DNA from: Chryseobacterium sp. OSA05B
Lineage (GTDB): Bacteria; Bacteroidota; Bacteroidia; Flavobacteriales; Weeksellaceae
Reading direction: 5' to 3'
Assembly (NCBI RefSeq): GCF_019970065.1
Contig: NZ_JAHXYH010000001.1
Location: 434,001 to 498,000, forward strand
Length of the DNA stretch: 64,000 nucleotides
Shown one piece after another: positions 28,853 to 37,720 of this stretch. The notes under the pieces are model-generated. The model worked only from the letters and a program-made list of their open reading frames with translations. It had not been told where the DNA came from and did no database searches. The position numbers were made by a program, and so were the translations under genes. Within the stretch, counting starts at the first letter, position 1; each line of letters opens with the position of its first letter.

Positions 28853-29737
28853 TTATTTCGTCATATAATTCCAGGTTGCTTTGGCAAGATCTGCCAATAT
28901 TTTTTCGGTGTCCTCTCTTTTTTCCGTTATGTTTTTTAAATAAATTGAAATAATGAAATGCTTTCCGTTCGGAAGTTTGACAATTCCCACATCATTCATC
29001 CCTGCTCTTAAATTATTTTCATTCGTTGATGAAATTCCTGTTCTGTGTGCCAATTCAGTTCCCTCAGGAAGCCCCGCTTTCATCCAGGTCAGTCCTCTGG
29101 AGGTTTCCACCATAATCTGATAGAGGTATTGGGTGGTCACTTTTTTCAGCACCTTTCCTTTATAGAATTTTTCCAGCAGATCCGTTGTTGCCAAAGGAGT
29201 TGTGGTATTAATGTACAGATTTTCCCAGATCCGCATATCCTGTTCGTTTACTTTGATGACGAAATCTTTGATTCCCTGACGGTTGATGAATTTCTGAACG
29301 GTTTCCGGACCGCCGATTAATTTCAGGAGAATGTCACAGCCATTATTGTCGCTGTGTGAGACGGTATATCTTAGCAGCTGATCGATAGTCAGGTACATAT
29401 TTCCTTTCGGATATTCGTTATTTATCGGACTCCAGGTATCCGGCTGTAAGTCTTCCTTTTTAATGAAAACTTTCTGTGCTAAAGAAATTTTCCCTTTATC
29501 CACAAGATTTAATGTAGCCAAAGCGATATGGAATTTAAAAACACTCATCATCGGAGCGTTCAGATTACCGTTAACACTCAACGTGTCTTTGTCTTCAATG
29601 CTTTTTATGGATATTCCGACGGTTGCATTTTTGGTAGAAATAATTTGTTTGAGCTCTTTACGGAGATCATCTATATTTTGAGCCAATGCCTGAGCCGAAA
29701 AGAGGAAGGTCACGCAAACGAATATTATTTTTTTCAT
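28853..29737 (-). CDS. bla: Class A beta-lactamase, subclass A2 (CGA/CIA/PER-like)
   Basis: 294 residues with signal peptide (1-19, ALAQ). All class A landmarks are present: SVFK (Ser65-Lys68), SDN (129-131), the omega-loop Glu165 in the NEQDM motif, which aligns with the PER-type loop (NEAQMH) rather than the TEM-type, and RTG (232-234) where most relatives have KTG. The loop and the SHSDNNGCD context place it with the chromosomal extended-spectrum enzymes of Chryseobacterium and relatives. It should hydrolyse penicillins and cephalosporins in the periplasm. Lys to Arg at position 234 (Ambler) is also found in CARB enzymes and may alter the spectrum. It is followed, 8 bp upstream on the same strand, by a class-C-type hydrolase gene. 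Confidence 0.93.
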   Translation of the reverse strand: MKKIIFVCVTFLFSAQALAQNIDDLRKELKQIISTKNATVGISIKSIEDKDTLSVNGNLNAPMMSVFKFHIALATLNLVDKGKISLAQKVFIKKEDLQPDTWSPINNEYPKGNMYLTIDQLLRYTVSHSDNNGCDILLKLIGGPETVQKFINRQGIKDFVIKVNEQDMRIWENLYINTTTPLATTDLLEKFYKGKVLKKVTTQYLYQIMVETSRGLTWMKAGLPEGTELAHRTGISSTNENNLRAGMNDVGIVKLPNGKHFIISIYLKNITEKREDTEKILADLAKATWNYMTK

Positions 29738-29745
29738 ATCGGATT

Positions 29746-30801
29746 CTATTTCAAAAGTTGACTTTCTCTCACAATTTTTCTGACCTGCTGTTCAAAATAG
29801 TAAGCAATATCAAAATTTTCATTAGCCGTATTTTCCATGATGACCACGCTTGTTTTCGTTTTTGGGTAATATAAATTCACTGCTGTAAAACCTTCACCCG
29901 GATGAAAACCGGTGTGCCCGATTTCTTTCATGCCGTCTTTATCATTAATTCTCAAACCATAGCCGTAACCAATAGGTTTTTCACCAAAAACCTTATGGGT
30001 GTTTGTCATCACGTAGCTTGTCATAAGTTGATAAGTCGCAGGTTTTAAAAGTTTTCCGTTGTGCAGCGATTCATTCCATTTGGCGAGATCGGATGCTGTC
30101 ACAATTAAATGACTTCCAAAATAATTATCCGCATTGAAAGCCGATTGCTCATTGAGCTTGAAAGTCCCGTCTTTTCTGATAGCATGTCCTTTTACTAAGA
30201 ATGTATTACTCGTTTCATTCGGATAATAGCTGTCATTCATCTTACATTTTTTGAACAAATCAGTCACCAGTTCCTGAAAACTTTTACCGCTTTGCTTTTC
30301 CAGAACCTGCCCTGCCAAAGAATATCCTACATTTGAGTAGCTGAAATCCGTTCCCGTTTTAAACTTTAATGGTTTGTCCATATGATCGCTGTTTAATCCA
30401 GAAGTATGGTTCAGTAAATGATGAACGGTAACCGTATCTGCCCATGAATATTTAAAATCCGGTAAATATTTGCGGATAGGCACATTCAGATCAATATTTC
30501 CTTTTTCTACTTCCTGCAAGATCAGTGTGGCTGTAATCTGCTTGGCAATCGACATGGTAGAGAATTTGTCTGAAATTTTCAGAGGAGTTTTTGTATTGAA
30601 ATCAGCCCATCCATGTGCCTGTGCATATTTTGTTTTTCCGTTTTGCTGAATGTAAACCACTCCGTTAAAACTCCTCGGATTGGTGGCTTTCAGCAGGCTG
30701 TCAATTTTTGTTGAGTAATCGTCTTTTTGCTGTGCAGAAGAATGGCAGCCGGTCAGGAAAATGGTTGCTGCAATGAATATCAGTCTAAAAATTTGTTTCA
30801 T
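29746..30801 (-). CDS. Lipoprotein serine hydrolase, class C beta-lactamase family
   Basis: 351 residues. Lipobox LTGC with Cys19 predicts a lipoprotein. Nucleophile motif SIAK (Ser84-Lys87), YSN (155-157) and HTG in GHTGFHPGEGF in place of KTG. It resembles EstB/AmpH-like proteins of COG1680 more than true AmpC. It lies 8 bp upstream of the class A beta-lactamase gene on the same strand, so the two are very probably one transcript. Co-transcription of two different SxxK folds would be notable. Confidence 0.9.
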   Translation of the reverse strand: MKQIFRLIFIAATIFLTGCHSSAQQKDDYSTKIDSLLKATNPRSFNGVVYIQQNGKTKYAQAHGWADFNTKTPLKISDKFSTMSIAKQITATLILQEVEKGNIDLNVPIRKYLPDFKYSWADTVTVHHLLNHTSGLNSDHMDKPLKFKTGTDFSYSNVGYSLAGQVLEKQSGKSFQELVTDLFKKCKMNDSYYPNETSNTFLVKGHAIRKDGTFKLNEQSAFNADNYFGSHLIVTASDLAKWNESLHNGKLLKPATYQLMTSYVMTNTHKVFGEKPIGYGYGLRINDKDGMKEIGHTGFHPGEGFTAVNLYYPKTKTSVVIMENTANENFDIAYYFEQQVRKIVRESQLLK

Positions 30802-30944
30802 TAATATTTTGTTACCAGTTGGTTTTATTTCTTATTTTTTCACTTTTTTTAAAGCGTCATGATACTTCTTCTTTACCCCTTTTCTTCTTCTTTTTGCATA
30901 GTATTTGTCCTGAAATACTTGTCCTGTTATCATATTCTGAATTC

Positions 30945-31427
30945 TCAACTTAGCTTATAGATGAATTCTTCAATTTCCATTTGCCGAGCATTGGCAAAAA
31001 AACGATCCGTCCCTATTTTGATGAACCCGTTTTTCTCCAAAACTTTTTGTGAGCCCAGATTATCGAATGCAACCCGGCCGAAAATAGGTCTTGAGGTTTC
31101 AAGGGTCAGAAATTGTTCTAGTGCGGCTGTCGCAATTCCTTTTCCCCAGAGATTTTTATCGATCAGATAGGTAATTTCCGCGTCGCCTTCCCTTTCAAAC
31201 TTCGCCATACTTCCCACGATCGCATCGTCGATAAGGATCGTCTGGTTATTTATAGCTGGATCGTTCAGATGTTTGGTGTACTTCGTAAGATAGGAAGTTT
31301 TGTCCATCGGATTCTCAGGAGTAAATGCTGCCATGTAAGTGGCATCTTTGTCAAGCTGAAACTGAAAGAAGTGTTCCAGATCGGATTCTTCGCTTTGTCT
31401 GAGTTGTATGTTGGGTTTAGGGTTCAT
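30945..31427 (-). CDS. GNAT-family N-acetyltransferase (RimJ/RimL-like)
   Basis: 160 residues. Typical GNAT pattern: an N-terminal substrate-facing segment (RQSEESDLEHFFQFQLD), motif B/A with YLIDKNLWGKGIATAALEQFL binding acetyl-CoA pyrophosphate, then GRVAFDNLGSQKVLEKNGF, the hallmark of the RimJ/RimL-like Acetyltransf_3 subfamily. The acceptor is unknown. It stands alone, with no obvious partner in the flanking genes. Confidence 0.9.
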   Translation of the reverse strand: MNPKPNIQLRQSEESDLEHFFQFQLDKDATYMAAFTPENPMDKTSYLTKYTKHLNDPAINNQTILIDDAIVGSMAKFEREGDAEITYLIDKNLWGKGIATAALEQFLTLETSRPIFGRVAFDNLGSQKVLEKNGFIKIGTDRFFANARQMEIEEFIYKLS

Positions 31428-31755
31428 TAGTAAGTTTTGTTTTTGATTTCTGTTGAGACGGAAAATTATAATTCAGCGAAACCAAATTTAAAGAATATTT
31501 CACTTCATCCGACACATCAGTATGATGATATTGGAATAATCATTTCCGGCACTTCGTGTACACGTATTGATGAAGTTTCAAAAAGGTACTAAAACCGGGC
31601 TGCAGCTATACATTAAGCTCTTTATCACTTTGTTCCCTGTAGAAAACAGAAATGTCTTCCAGAATTCAGGTTATTATCATTCATCTCCTATATTTTTAAA
31701 CCACCGTTCAGTGCTTTCTTAATAATCAGGAAACAAAAAAATAGAATCCGTGAAT

Positions 31756-31955
31756 ATGGGAAAGCTTAAAGAATTGCACGATGGTCCGGAAGAGGAGTTT
31801 TAAACCTATCTGAAAGACTATTTCTTTGATCTGCATGATCAATGCAGAAGATATTAATTTAGAAGCCGGACATTGTAAATCGGCCATTACAATTGGTCTT
31901 ACATCATTTTCATAGGGCTTCTCCTGAATGTGATGTGGAATACCAATTGTTCTAA
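31756..31955 (+). pseudogene. Decayed copy of the DUF1826-like gene at 36931
   Basis: In the otherwise gene-less stretch 31428-31983, the plus strand reads KLKELHDGPEEEF-stop, then YLKDYFFDLHDQ, a frame change, and LHHFHRASPECDVEYQLF-stop. This parallels the C-terminal part of the intact protein encoded at 36931-37629 (KLKALHDGPEEEF, YFFDLHYQ, LPCVHRAP, EYRLLLIC). At least one nonsense codon and frameshifts are visible, and nothing of the N-terminal two thirds is seen. It is the relic of a paralogue. Confidence 0.85.
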
Positions 31956-31983
31956 TTTCTTAAATGATTATGTGATCAGGATT

Positions 31984-32769
31984 TTACTTATTTAAATTAC
32001 TGATCAGCTGCTTGGCTACCAATTCCGCTGAGGCAGGATTCTGGCCGGTAATCCACTGTCCGTCCTGAACTGAGTACGGTTTCCAGTCTTCTCCTTTTAC
32101 ATAGTCAGCCCCTTTTTCTTTTAGCATATCTTCAAGGGAAAAAGGCACCATATCCAATGTCTGTCCGCTCGATTCTTCAGTATTGGTATATCCTGAAATT
32201 TTTCTGCCTTTAACCAAAGGGATTCCTTTCTTATCCACTACATTTTTTAAGGCAGCAGGTCCGTGGCATACCAGAGCAATTGGTTTTCCCGCGTCATAAA
32301 AAGACTTGATCAGCGAAATAGAATATGAATTTTCAGGCAGATCCCACATAGGGCCATGTCCTCCCGGATAGAATACGGCATCATAATCTTCTGCTTTTAT
32401 ATCCTTCAATGCTATAGTACGTGCCAGTTTCTGCTGTGCTGCAGGATCACTGTAAAATTTCTTTACGGCTTCCGTAGAATATTCCGGCTGGGTGCTTTTG
32501 GGATCAATAGGGGCATTCCCTCCATTCGGGGTAGCTACTGTAATTTCTGCTCCATCTAAAGCAAGTGCGTAATAAGGTGTTGCAAATTCCTCAATCCAAA
32601 GACCTGTTTTTTGACCGTTGCTTTTTACTTCATCAAATGAGGTTGTTACAAATAATACTTTTTGGTGTTTCATTTCTTCTTTTTTAACTGGTTTATTTTT
32701 ATGTTCTGCACAGGCCATGATAGCGAGAAATGCTATCAGAACCGGAAAATAAGTGATGTAATTTTTCAT
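31984..32769 (-). CDS. DJ-1/PfpI family protein, Hsp31/YhbO-like, lipoprotein
   Basis: 261 residues. Lipoprotein signal ending IMAC (Cys20), which is unusual for a family that is normally cytosolic. The DJ-1/PfpI core is clear: Glu60 in GLWIEEFATPYYAL, YPGGHGPMWDL, and the nucleophile elbow IALVCHGPAAL with Cys168. The extended cap region (IDPKSTQPEY..., KKFYSD) is as in the Hsp31-type glyoxalase III/deglycase group. Likely role: detoxifying alpha-oxoaldehydes, or a stress chaperone, at the inner face of the outer membrane or in the periplasm. Location is inferred from the lipobox. Confidence 0.88.
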   Translation of the reverse strand: MKNYITYFPVLIAFLAIMACAEHKNKPVKKEEMKHQKVLFVTTSFDEVKSNGQKTGLWIEEFATPYYALALDGAEITVATPNGGNAPIDPKSTQPEYSTEAVKKFYSDPAAQQKLARTIALKDIKAEDYDAVFYPGGHGPMWDLPENSYSISLIKSFYDAGKPIALVCHGPAALKNVVDKKGIPLVKGRKISGYTNTEESSGQTLDMVPFSLEDMLKEKGADYVKGEDWKPYSVQDGQWITGQNPASAELVAKQLISNLNK

Positions 32770-32948
32770 AATTTTTTATTGCAAGCGTTAATATTGATAT
32801 TAAAAAAACATAACGAAATTAGCATTTAGCCCATCATAAAAGCATGTGACTGAACGCACAAAATGAGTTTTTTCATCATTAAAATTGTTTATAGTATCCA
32901 TTCTGAACAGGACATGACCATACATCCATTCTTTATTTTTGAATTGAT

Positions 32949-33254
32949 TTATGTTGTTGAAGTAAACAGAGAGACTGTTCTTGATTCGAGCAGGGGAATC
33001 ACCTTCAGCAGAATGATTTCCTGAAAGTATTGGCTCTGGCGATGCTGCTCAAGGGCTGCTTCGTCCCGGTAGGTCTCATAAATGACAATTCTTCCGGGAT
33101 CTTCGGCGGACTGGCAGACCGTATACTGAAGACATCCCGGTTCCTGAACAGAAAATTCGGATACCTGTTTGAGGAAATCCGACACCAGAGCGATATGATC
33201 CTCCTGTATCTGATAGTCGGCAATAAGAATAACGTTTCCTTTCTGATGAGTCAT
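32949..33254 (-). CDS. ABM-domain monooxygenase-like protein (YgiN type)
   Basis: 101 residues from the start MTHQKGNVILIADYQ (ATG 33254), chosen because the residues upstream do not fit the family. The sequence shows the dimeric ferredoxin-like ABM fold: EPGCLQYTVCQSAEDPGRIVIYETYRDEAALEQHRQSQYFQEI is the conserved centre. Relatives are quinol monooxygenases such as YgiN or autoinducer-processing LsrG; the substrate cannot be deduced. It lies just downstream of, and on the same strand as, a Crp/Fnr regulator gene (91 bp), so it may be its target. Confidence 0.86.
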   Translation of the reverse strand: MTHQKGNVILIADYQIQEDHIALVSDFLKQVSEFSVQEPGCLQYTVCQSAEDPGRIVIYETYRDEAALEQHRQSQYFQEIILLKVIPLLESRTVSLFTSTT

Positions 33255-33345
33255 ATGGATACTGATTGATACGCAAAATTGGACCAATTCCGGAAGGAGA
33301 GAAAGGAGGCTGGTCACAAAATGAATGTGACTTGAATCACGCTAA

Positions 33346-33909
33346 TTAAGGATGACTCAAACGGCTTAAGGTTTCTCTCGACACTCCGAGATAGGAGGCA
33401 AGCAGCGTTTTGGGAAGCCGCTGCAAGAGCTGGGGATTAAGCTGAAACAAACGGTTGTATCTTTCCTGCGGATTTTTGTTAAGCAGGAGCAGAATACGCT
33501 GCTGAAGCGCCACATAACCGATATTGGATTTTTTCCGGAAAAAATTAGCGACATTATGCATCTCGCTGCACAGTTTTTCTTTATTGTCCCGTGATATCAC
33601 AAGCAGCTCAGCGTCTTCGATACAGTCAATGGCTATCGTAGCCGGGGTCTGATTATTGTAAGCCTGATAATCTGATATCCACCAATCTTCCATTGCAAAC
33701 TGGAGAATATGCATTTTTCCGTCTTCATCAATATGATATGCTTTCAGCAGCCCTTTAACCACCCAATAATCATTGATCACTTCATGATCTTCCTGAATCA
33801 GAAACTGATGTTTTCTCAGTTTTTTGGTTGAGAACATAGAAGAAACATATTCAAATTCTTCATCAGTTAAGGTGGTGATTTTTTCTATATGCTGTCTTAG
33901 TTTGTTCAT
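33346..33909 (-). CDS. Crp/Fnr-family transcription regulator
   Basis: 187 residues from MNKLRQHIEKI (a Met eight codons upstream is possible). N-terminal cyclic-nucleotide-binding-like beta-barrel (about 20-120, HQFLIQEDHEVINDYWVVKGLLKAY). C-terminal region includes a short HTH with LLASYLGVSRETLSRL. There are no cysteines arranged as an iron-sulphur site, so it is not an oxygen-sensing Fnr. Many Bacteroidota carry several such proteins, often beside a single oxidoreductase gene; here the ABM protein follows directly. The effector is unknown. Confidence 0.9.
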   Translation of the reverse strand: MNKLRQHIEKITTLTDEEFEYVSSMFSTKKLRKHQFLIQEDHEVINDYWVVKGLLKAYHIDEDGKMHILQFAMEDWWISDYQAYNNQTPATIAIDCIEDAELLVISRDNKEKLCSEMHNVANFFRKKSNIGYVALQQRILLLLNKNPQERYNRLFQLNPQLLQRLPKTLLASYLGVSRETLSRLSHP

Positions 33910-34067
33910 GGCTTGTTTATTCTTATCATACAAATTTATCTATTTTAATGAGATGATTTACAATCAATCTTTATCTTACTGACTCGGCTGGTTTCTGATC
34001 GAAGACTCAATAAATAGCCTGCTCATGGTAACCTTTTGTATTTTTAAACCGTGGAAAATTCAACTTT

Positions 34068-34601
34068 TTAACATCTGCTTTCTGCTTCCTTTTTCAAATT
34101 TTTCAGCCAGACCTGTAAAGATTGTTCCAAACCTTTCTGGCAGCTATCACGCATCACATAAGCTTTCCAGCCTTCCACACTTTCTTCCACCTTTACAGTT
34201 GTGTAATTACCATGCTGAATAAATGACCAGTTATGCACAGCAAATGTACCACAGGTTTTACCGGACCATCCTATTTTTCTGTTGGGAATGATTTTGTGAA
34301 ATATTGAATGCACGCTCAATCCTTCCTTTTTCAAGTCAAAACTTCCACATACCTTAAACGGGCCGTTTAATTTCGGATTTTCAATATCATGGTTCCACTC
34401 CTCCCAATGATCGATATCACTCATCACCTGATACACCTTTTGCGGACAGGCATGTATTGTGATTTCCTGATAGGTTTTTACAGGTGCCTCTTTATTAATT
34501 CCACCCAGAGCTACATCTGTTGTGGCACTGACTTCTAATAAGACGATCGTTGTTATCAGCAAACTTAATATCATAAGTATGCAATAAATAAATGTTTTCA
34601 T
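34068..34601 (-). CDS. SRPBCC-family protein with N-terminal membrane anchor
   Basis: 177 residues. A hydrophobic N-terminus (about 5-25, YCILMILSLLITTIVLLEV) anchors or exports the protein. The rest matches the START/SRPBCC polyketide-cyclase-like fold: TIHACPQKVYQVMSDIDHWEEWNHDIENP at the start of the domain, then a beta-sheet and the long C-terminal helix CQKGLEQSLQVWLKNLKKEAE. The fold has a hydrophobic ligand pocket. Ligand and role are unknown. It is a single gene. Confidence 0.86.
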   Translation of the reverse strand: MKTFIYCILMILSLLITTIVLLEVSATTDVALGGINKEAPVKTYQEITIHACPQKVYQVMSDIDHWEEWNHDIENPKLNGPFKVCGSFDLKKEGLSVHSIFHKIIPNRKIGWSGKTCGTFAVHNWSFIQHGNYTTVKVEESVEGWKAYVMRDSCQKGLEQSLQVWLKNLKKEAESRC

Positions 34602-34775
34602 TTTTTTGATTTATTTTAAATTTTTACAGATTTCATACAATTCTGCATTCCCGGTTTTAATATGAGTATGCACAATGAAGTTTTCGCTGTTCTCCATTTT
34701 TGACCTAAAATTGTACAGAAAACTGATAAAAAGGCGGGATAAACCCACCTCAACACGACCAGGCGTGAAGGTGAA

Positions 34776-35645
34776 CTACTTCTTCACAAATTTTACGGTT
34801 TTGCCTGTACCTTCATCACTCAATTTAAGAATGTATAACCCTGGCTTCAGAAAATCGATAGCTACGAGTTCATTAACTACCTGACTATTTGACAGTACAA
34901 GCTTCCCCGTAAGATCACAAATGGAAACCCCTCCTTTATAATTTGGAATATGGATGAAATCAACAGCAGGGTTAGGATATATTGTTAAAGAATTAATGGA
35001 CTTACTATGATCATTTACTCCCAGTGCCCCGGTTACCAGGGAAAGGTTATCAACTGTGAAGAAGGAAGCTGTTCCATCTCCGTCGGCCTGAAAGTCACTG
35101 TCCGGATCTCTTCTCAATAGAGACGGATCCAGTGTAATGGTGATGGTATCGGGTATATCAGCCGATATATAATTGACCACCACTGTAAATTGTTGATATA
35201 CACCGGAACTCTGTAAATCGATAGTTCCTGAGCCCACTGTAACAGCTTGGTTATTTATATTTTTGGTAAGCAGTACAGTGGCTTTTGCCATGTCGGTAAC
35301 CATTCCATTAGGGCCTGAAATCAGGTTTTCCACATATTTATAGTAGCCTTTCAGGGCAGAAGGTCTGAAATTAATGGGTGAGGTTTTAATAGCCACATCT
35401 TTAGTGTAGTTATACCATACCCCAAGTTTAAGCGCATAATTACCCGTATAAGAATCCGTAGCCGGTGGAAAATAAAAAAAAAATGCAGGATCAGTGATAC
35501 TGGAATTAGACCAGATCCATCCGGTGGGACGATTATTTACACTGCTGATTGGGTTCTCCCAATTTTCAAAATCTAAGTTTTGAACCTGAGCTGAAATCAG
35601 TTTCGGAAACAAAGCAATCGTTAATAAGTAGATTATTTTTCTCAT
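34776..35645 (-). CDS. T9SS-secreted protein with type A sorting domain
   Basis: 289 residues from MRKIIYLLT (a Met two codons upstream is possible). Signal peptide ending ISAQ. The middle part (about 22-205) is a beta-rich carbohydrate-binding-like domain, starting NLDFENWENP and containing LKGYYKYV, as found in the PCMD/CBM-like domains of Bacteroidota secreted proteins. The last 75 residues form the Por secretion-system C-terminal sorting domain: SLTIYPNPAVDFIHI, DLTGKLVLS and LKPGLYILKL-TVKFVKK. It should be exported across the outer membrane and possibly attached to the surface. No enzymatic motif is seen. Confidence 0.9.
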   Translation of the reverse strand: MRKIIYLLTIALFPKLISAQVQNLDFENWENPISSVNNRPTGWIWSNSSITDPAFFFYFPPATDSYTGNYALKLGVWYNYTKDVAIKTSPINFRPSALKGYYKYVENLISGPNGMVTDMAKATVLLTKNINNQAVTVGSGTIDLQSSGVYQQFTVVVNYISADIPDTITITLDPSLLRRDPDSDFQADGDGTASFFTVDNLSLVTGALGVNDHSKSINSLTIYPNPAVDFIHIPNYKGGVSICDLTGKLVLSNSQVVNELVAIDFLKPGLYILKLSDEGTGKTVKFVKK

Positions 35646-35722
35646 ATGCACTGTATTATTTATTTCATGAAGCTAAATTAGCGTGAGTTCTATGATTACA
35701 GTTTCAAATTTCCCGGAAAGAC

Positions 35723-36607
35723 TTACAAATTTACCGAAATAATCAAACATATTAAATTTTTAATATATAAATTCAACTGTTTCGGTGTTTTTCCTGTATT
35801 TTTCTTAATGAAGGAACTAAAATTGGAAGGGCTGTTGAAATTTAGCTCATACGCTATTTCTACAATCGAATGCTTACCTAACAACATCAGTCTTTTGGTT
35901 TCTTTGACCACTTCTTCATTGATCAGACTTAACGGTGTTTTACCAAAGACATGTTTACAGTGGTAATTCAGTGTATCACCACTTATGTATAACATTTTCA
36001 TATAGTCCACTACGTTTTTCTTATCTTTTATATGTACGCTCAACAATTCTAAAAAACGAGTGGCGATGCTGCTGCTTTTCAAATCTTTTACAGACTGTCT
36101 TTCGATTAAGCTGATTAAAATGATCTGCACGTAGCTGTATGATTTAAAAACAGACAAACCCGAAGCTTCCTGATGTGCCACAATTTTGCTGATCTGTTCG
36201 ATTAAAGAGTATAAATGAAGAAAATCCGGTTCTGAAACAAAAACCTGCGGCTGTGTAAATAAAAGATGGTGGAATTCTATCGGAAAAATATGGGCAAATA
36301 TCCCTTTCCCAAACTGGATAATCATTCCTTCGGCTATTTCTCTTTTAAGTAAATGAACCTGGCCGGGATGTATTACAAAAACAGAGTGATCTTTCAAGGT
36401 AAAGCTTTGATCATCTATTAATTGGGATCCACCACCCTTCCGGATGAAAAGAATCTCAAAATAATCATGCTTATGAACTTCGGTGAAATCATAAGGATTG
36501 CTATAATCCAGCGATTCCACACACAGTACTTTATTCGGATGGACTAAGGATACAACTTTCACGGTACTTAACAATTTAATAATTAGCGATAATAATATCC
36601 TGACCAC
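35723..36607 (-). CDS. AraC-family transcription regulator with cupin-like sensor
   Basis: 294 residues. The N-terminal domain (about 25-110) is an AraC_binding cupin barrel (FTEVHKHDYFEILFIRKGGG, VFVIHPGQVHLL). The C-terminal domain (about 195-285) has the two AraC helix-turn-helix units ending EIAYELNFNSPSNFSSFIKKNTGKTPKQL. The first 17 residues are hydrophobic and may not be translated; a later non-ATG start is possible. The gene is divergent from the DUF1826-like gene. Between them lies a striking 23-bp tandem operator-like repeat that could be bound by this protein or by a Crp-type regulator. Confidence 0.88.
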   Translation of the reverse strand: MVRILLSLIIKLLSTVKVVSLVHPNKVLCVESLDYSNPYDFTEVHKHDYFEILFIRKGGGSQLIDDQSFTLKDHSVFVIHPGQVHLLKREIAEGMIIQFGKGIFAHIFPIEFHHLLFTQPQVFVSEPDFLHLYSLIEQISKIVAHQEASGLSVFKSYSYVQIILISLIERQSVKDLKSSSIATRFLELLSVHIKDKKNVVDYMKMLYISGDTLNYHCKHVFGKTPLSLINEEVVKETKRLMLLGKHSIVEIAYELNFNSPSNFSSFIKKNTGKTPKQLNLYIKNLICLIISVNL

Positions 36608-36737
36608 TACCCAGATTGTAACAAAAACTATTTTCCGGGATTACAGAGTCATGCTGCAGTTCATTTAAATCCGGTTATTATTCAACGCATTATATTCTAC
36701 AAAACAAAAATAATTCAGTACGAAAAGAAAGGAAATA

Positions 36738-36806
36738 AATCACAAAACAAGTGTGATTATAATCACAAAATTAGTGTGACCAGAATCACATCAATTCACA
36801 AAACAC
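36738..36806. repeat. 23-bp tandem repeat made of Crp-type half-sites
   Basis: Three consecutive 23-bp units start at 36738, 36761 and 36784, each beginning AATCACA. Units 1 and 2 agree at 18 of 23 positions. They create two perfect 16-bp palindromes TGTGA-N6-TCACA at 36752-36767 and 36775-36790. The spacing of exactly 23 bp keeps both palindromes on roughly the same DNA face. Confidence 0.85.
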
Positions 36807-36886
36807 AAACATAGTTTACCAAACAGTTGTGAGCTATGATTTACAAAAACAAGTAGAATCTTAGCACGATTTCCTGCCCTATTCCT

Positions 36887-36894
36887 TATTTTTG
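36887..36894 (+). promoter_or_regulatory. -7 box of the DUF1826-like gene
   Basis: TATTTTTG fits TAnnTTTG. A TTAG at 36861-36864 is a weak -33 candidate. The leader to ATG 36931 would be about 30 nt. Confidence 0.5.
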
Positions 36895-36930
36895 TAAAGA
36901 ATTAAACGACCGGGCATTTTATTCAACACT

Positions 36931-37629
36931 ATGAGCAATACATTTTCTGATAACAGCCAAATTGAAGTGGTTTCTTCTTTTTCCGATCTTATAAATACCA
37001 ATTTTAAGGACGCAATGAACGCTATTTGCTGGCACAGAAATTTAATCGGGGATTTTGAAGAAATTGTGTCTAAACTTCAATTAAAAGACCATGTTACAGA
37101 AGTTTCCACTGAAGATCTTTTAGCGTTGCAATTATCAGAAAAAGGAAATCAGGCAAGGGAAACGATCTTAAGTGATTTACAGTTACTGACCGATTTCGGA
37201 GCACTGCCTTCTCTCAATTTGCTGAAGTGCTATGAACGGGATGATGAGCTGGGTTTTATATCAACAGATGTATATTCTTATCATGTAGACCGTTCACCTG
37301 TTGGCACCAATACTTTTCTATGCACCTATCATGGTACTGCCAGTGATATTCTGCCCAATGATCAGGTGGAGCAAAAGGTTTTGATTTCGGAGATCAGGGA
37401 AAAACTTAAAGCACTACACGACGGGCCGGAAGAGGAATTTGAAGACTTTTTGAAAGAGTATTTCTTCGATCTGCATTATCAGCCTAAGCCGAATGCAATA
37501 CCTGTCAATTTAGAAAAAGGACATCTCTGGAAAATAGCCGTAGATCATCCGGAACAGCAGGCTTTACCCTGTGTTCATAGGGCTCCTGTGGAAAATAATG
37601 GGGAGTATAGACTGCTGCTGATTTGCTAA
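36931..37629 (+). CDS. DUF1826-like protein
   Basis: 232 residues, soluble. Landmarks are CWHRNL near 31, a helical N-terminal half, VYSYHVDRSPVGTNTFLCTYHG at about 110-130, and LPCVHRAP near 214. The His/Cys-rich motifs resemble DUF1826 proteins, which in proteobacteria are often found beside zinc-homeostasis genes; a metal-linked role is only suggested. The gene is divergent from an AraC regulator and followed by a cupin gene. A decayed second copy of its C-terminal part lies 5 kb to the left (31756-31955), so the gene was once duplicated. Confidence 0.75.
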   Translation: MSNTFSDNSQIEVVSSFSDLINTNFKDAMNAICWHRNLIGDFEEIVSKLQLKDHVTEVSTEDLLALQLSEKGNQARETILSDLQLLTDFGALPSLNLLKCYERDDELGFISTDVYSYHVDRSPVGTNTFLCTYHGTASDILPNDQVEQKVLISEIREKLKALHDGPEEEFEDFLKEYFFDLHYQPKPNAIPVNLEKGHLWKIAVDHPEQQALPCVHRAPVENNGEYRLLLIC

Positions 37630-37720
37630 ATAACTGCTTCCTCAGCGAAAGCGTTTTTGCTTGGATTGGCACATAATTTTTGATAAATTGATGTACATTA
37701 AAAATAAATATTGAACTCAC

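Larger units (their letters stand above)
36608..36930. other. Divergent control region between AraC-type and DUF1826-like genes
   Basis: No gene. Contains the palindromic tandem repeats at 36738-36806 and a -7 box at 36887-36894. Also has a weaker TTGTGA half-site near 36826. Confidence 0.7.
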
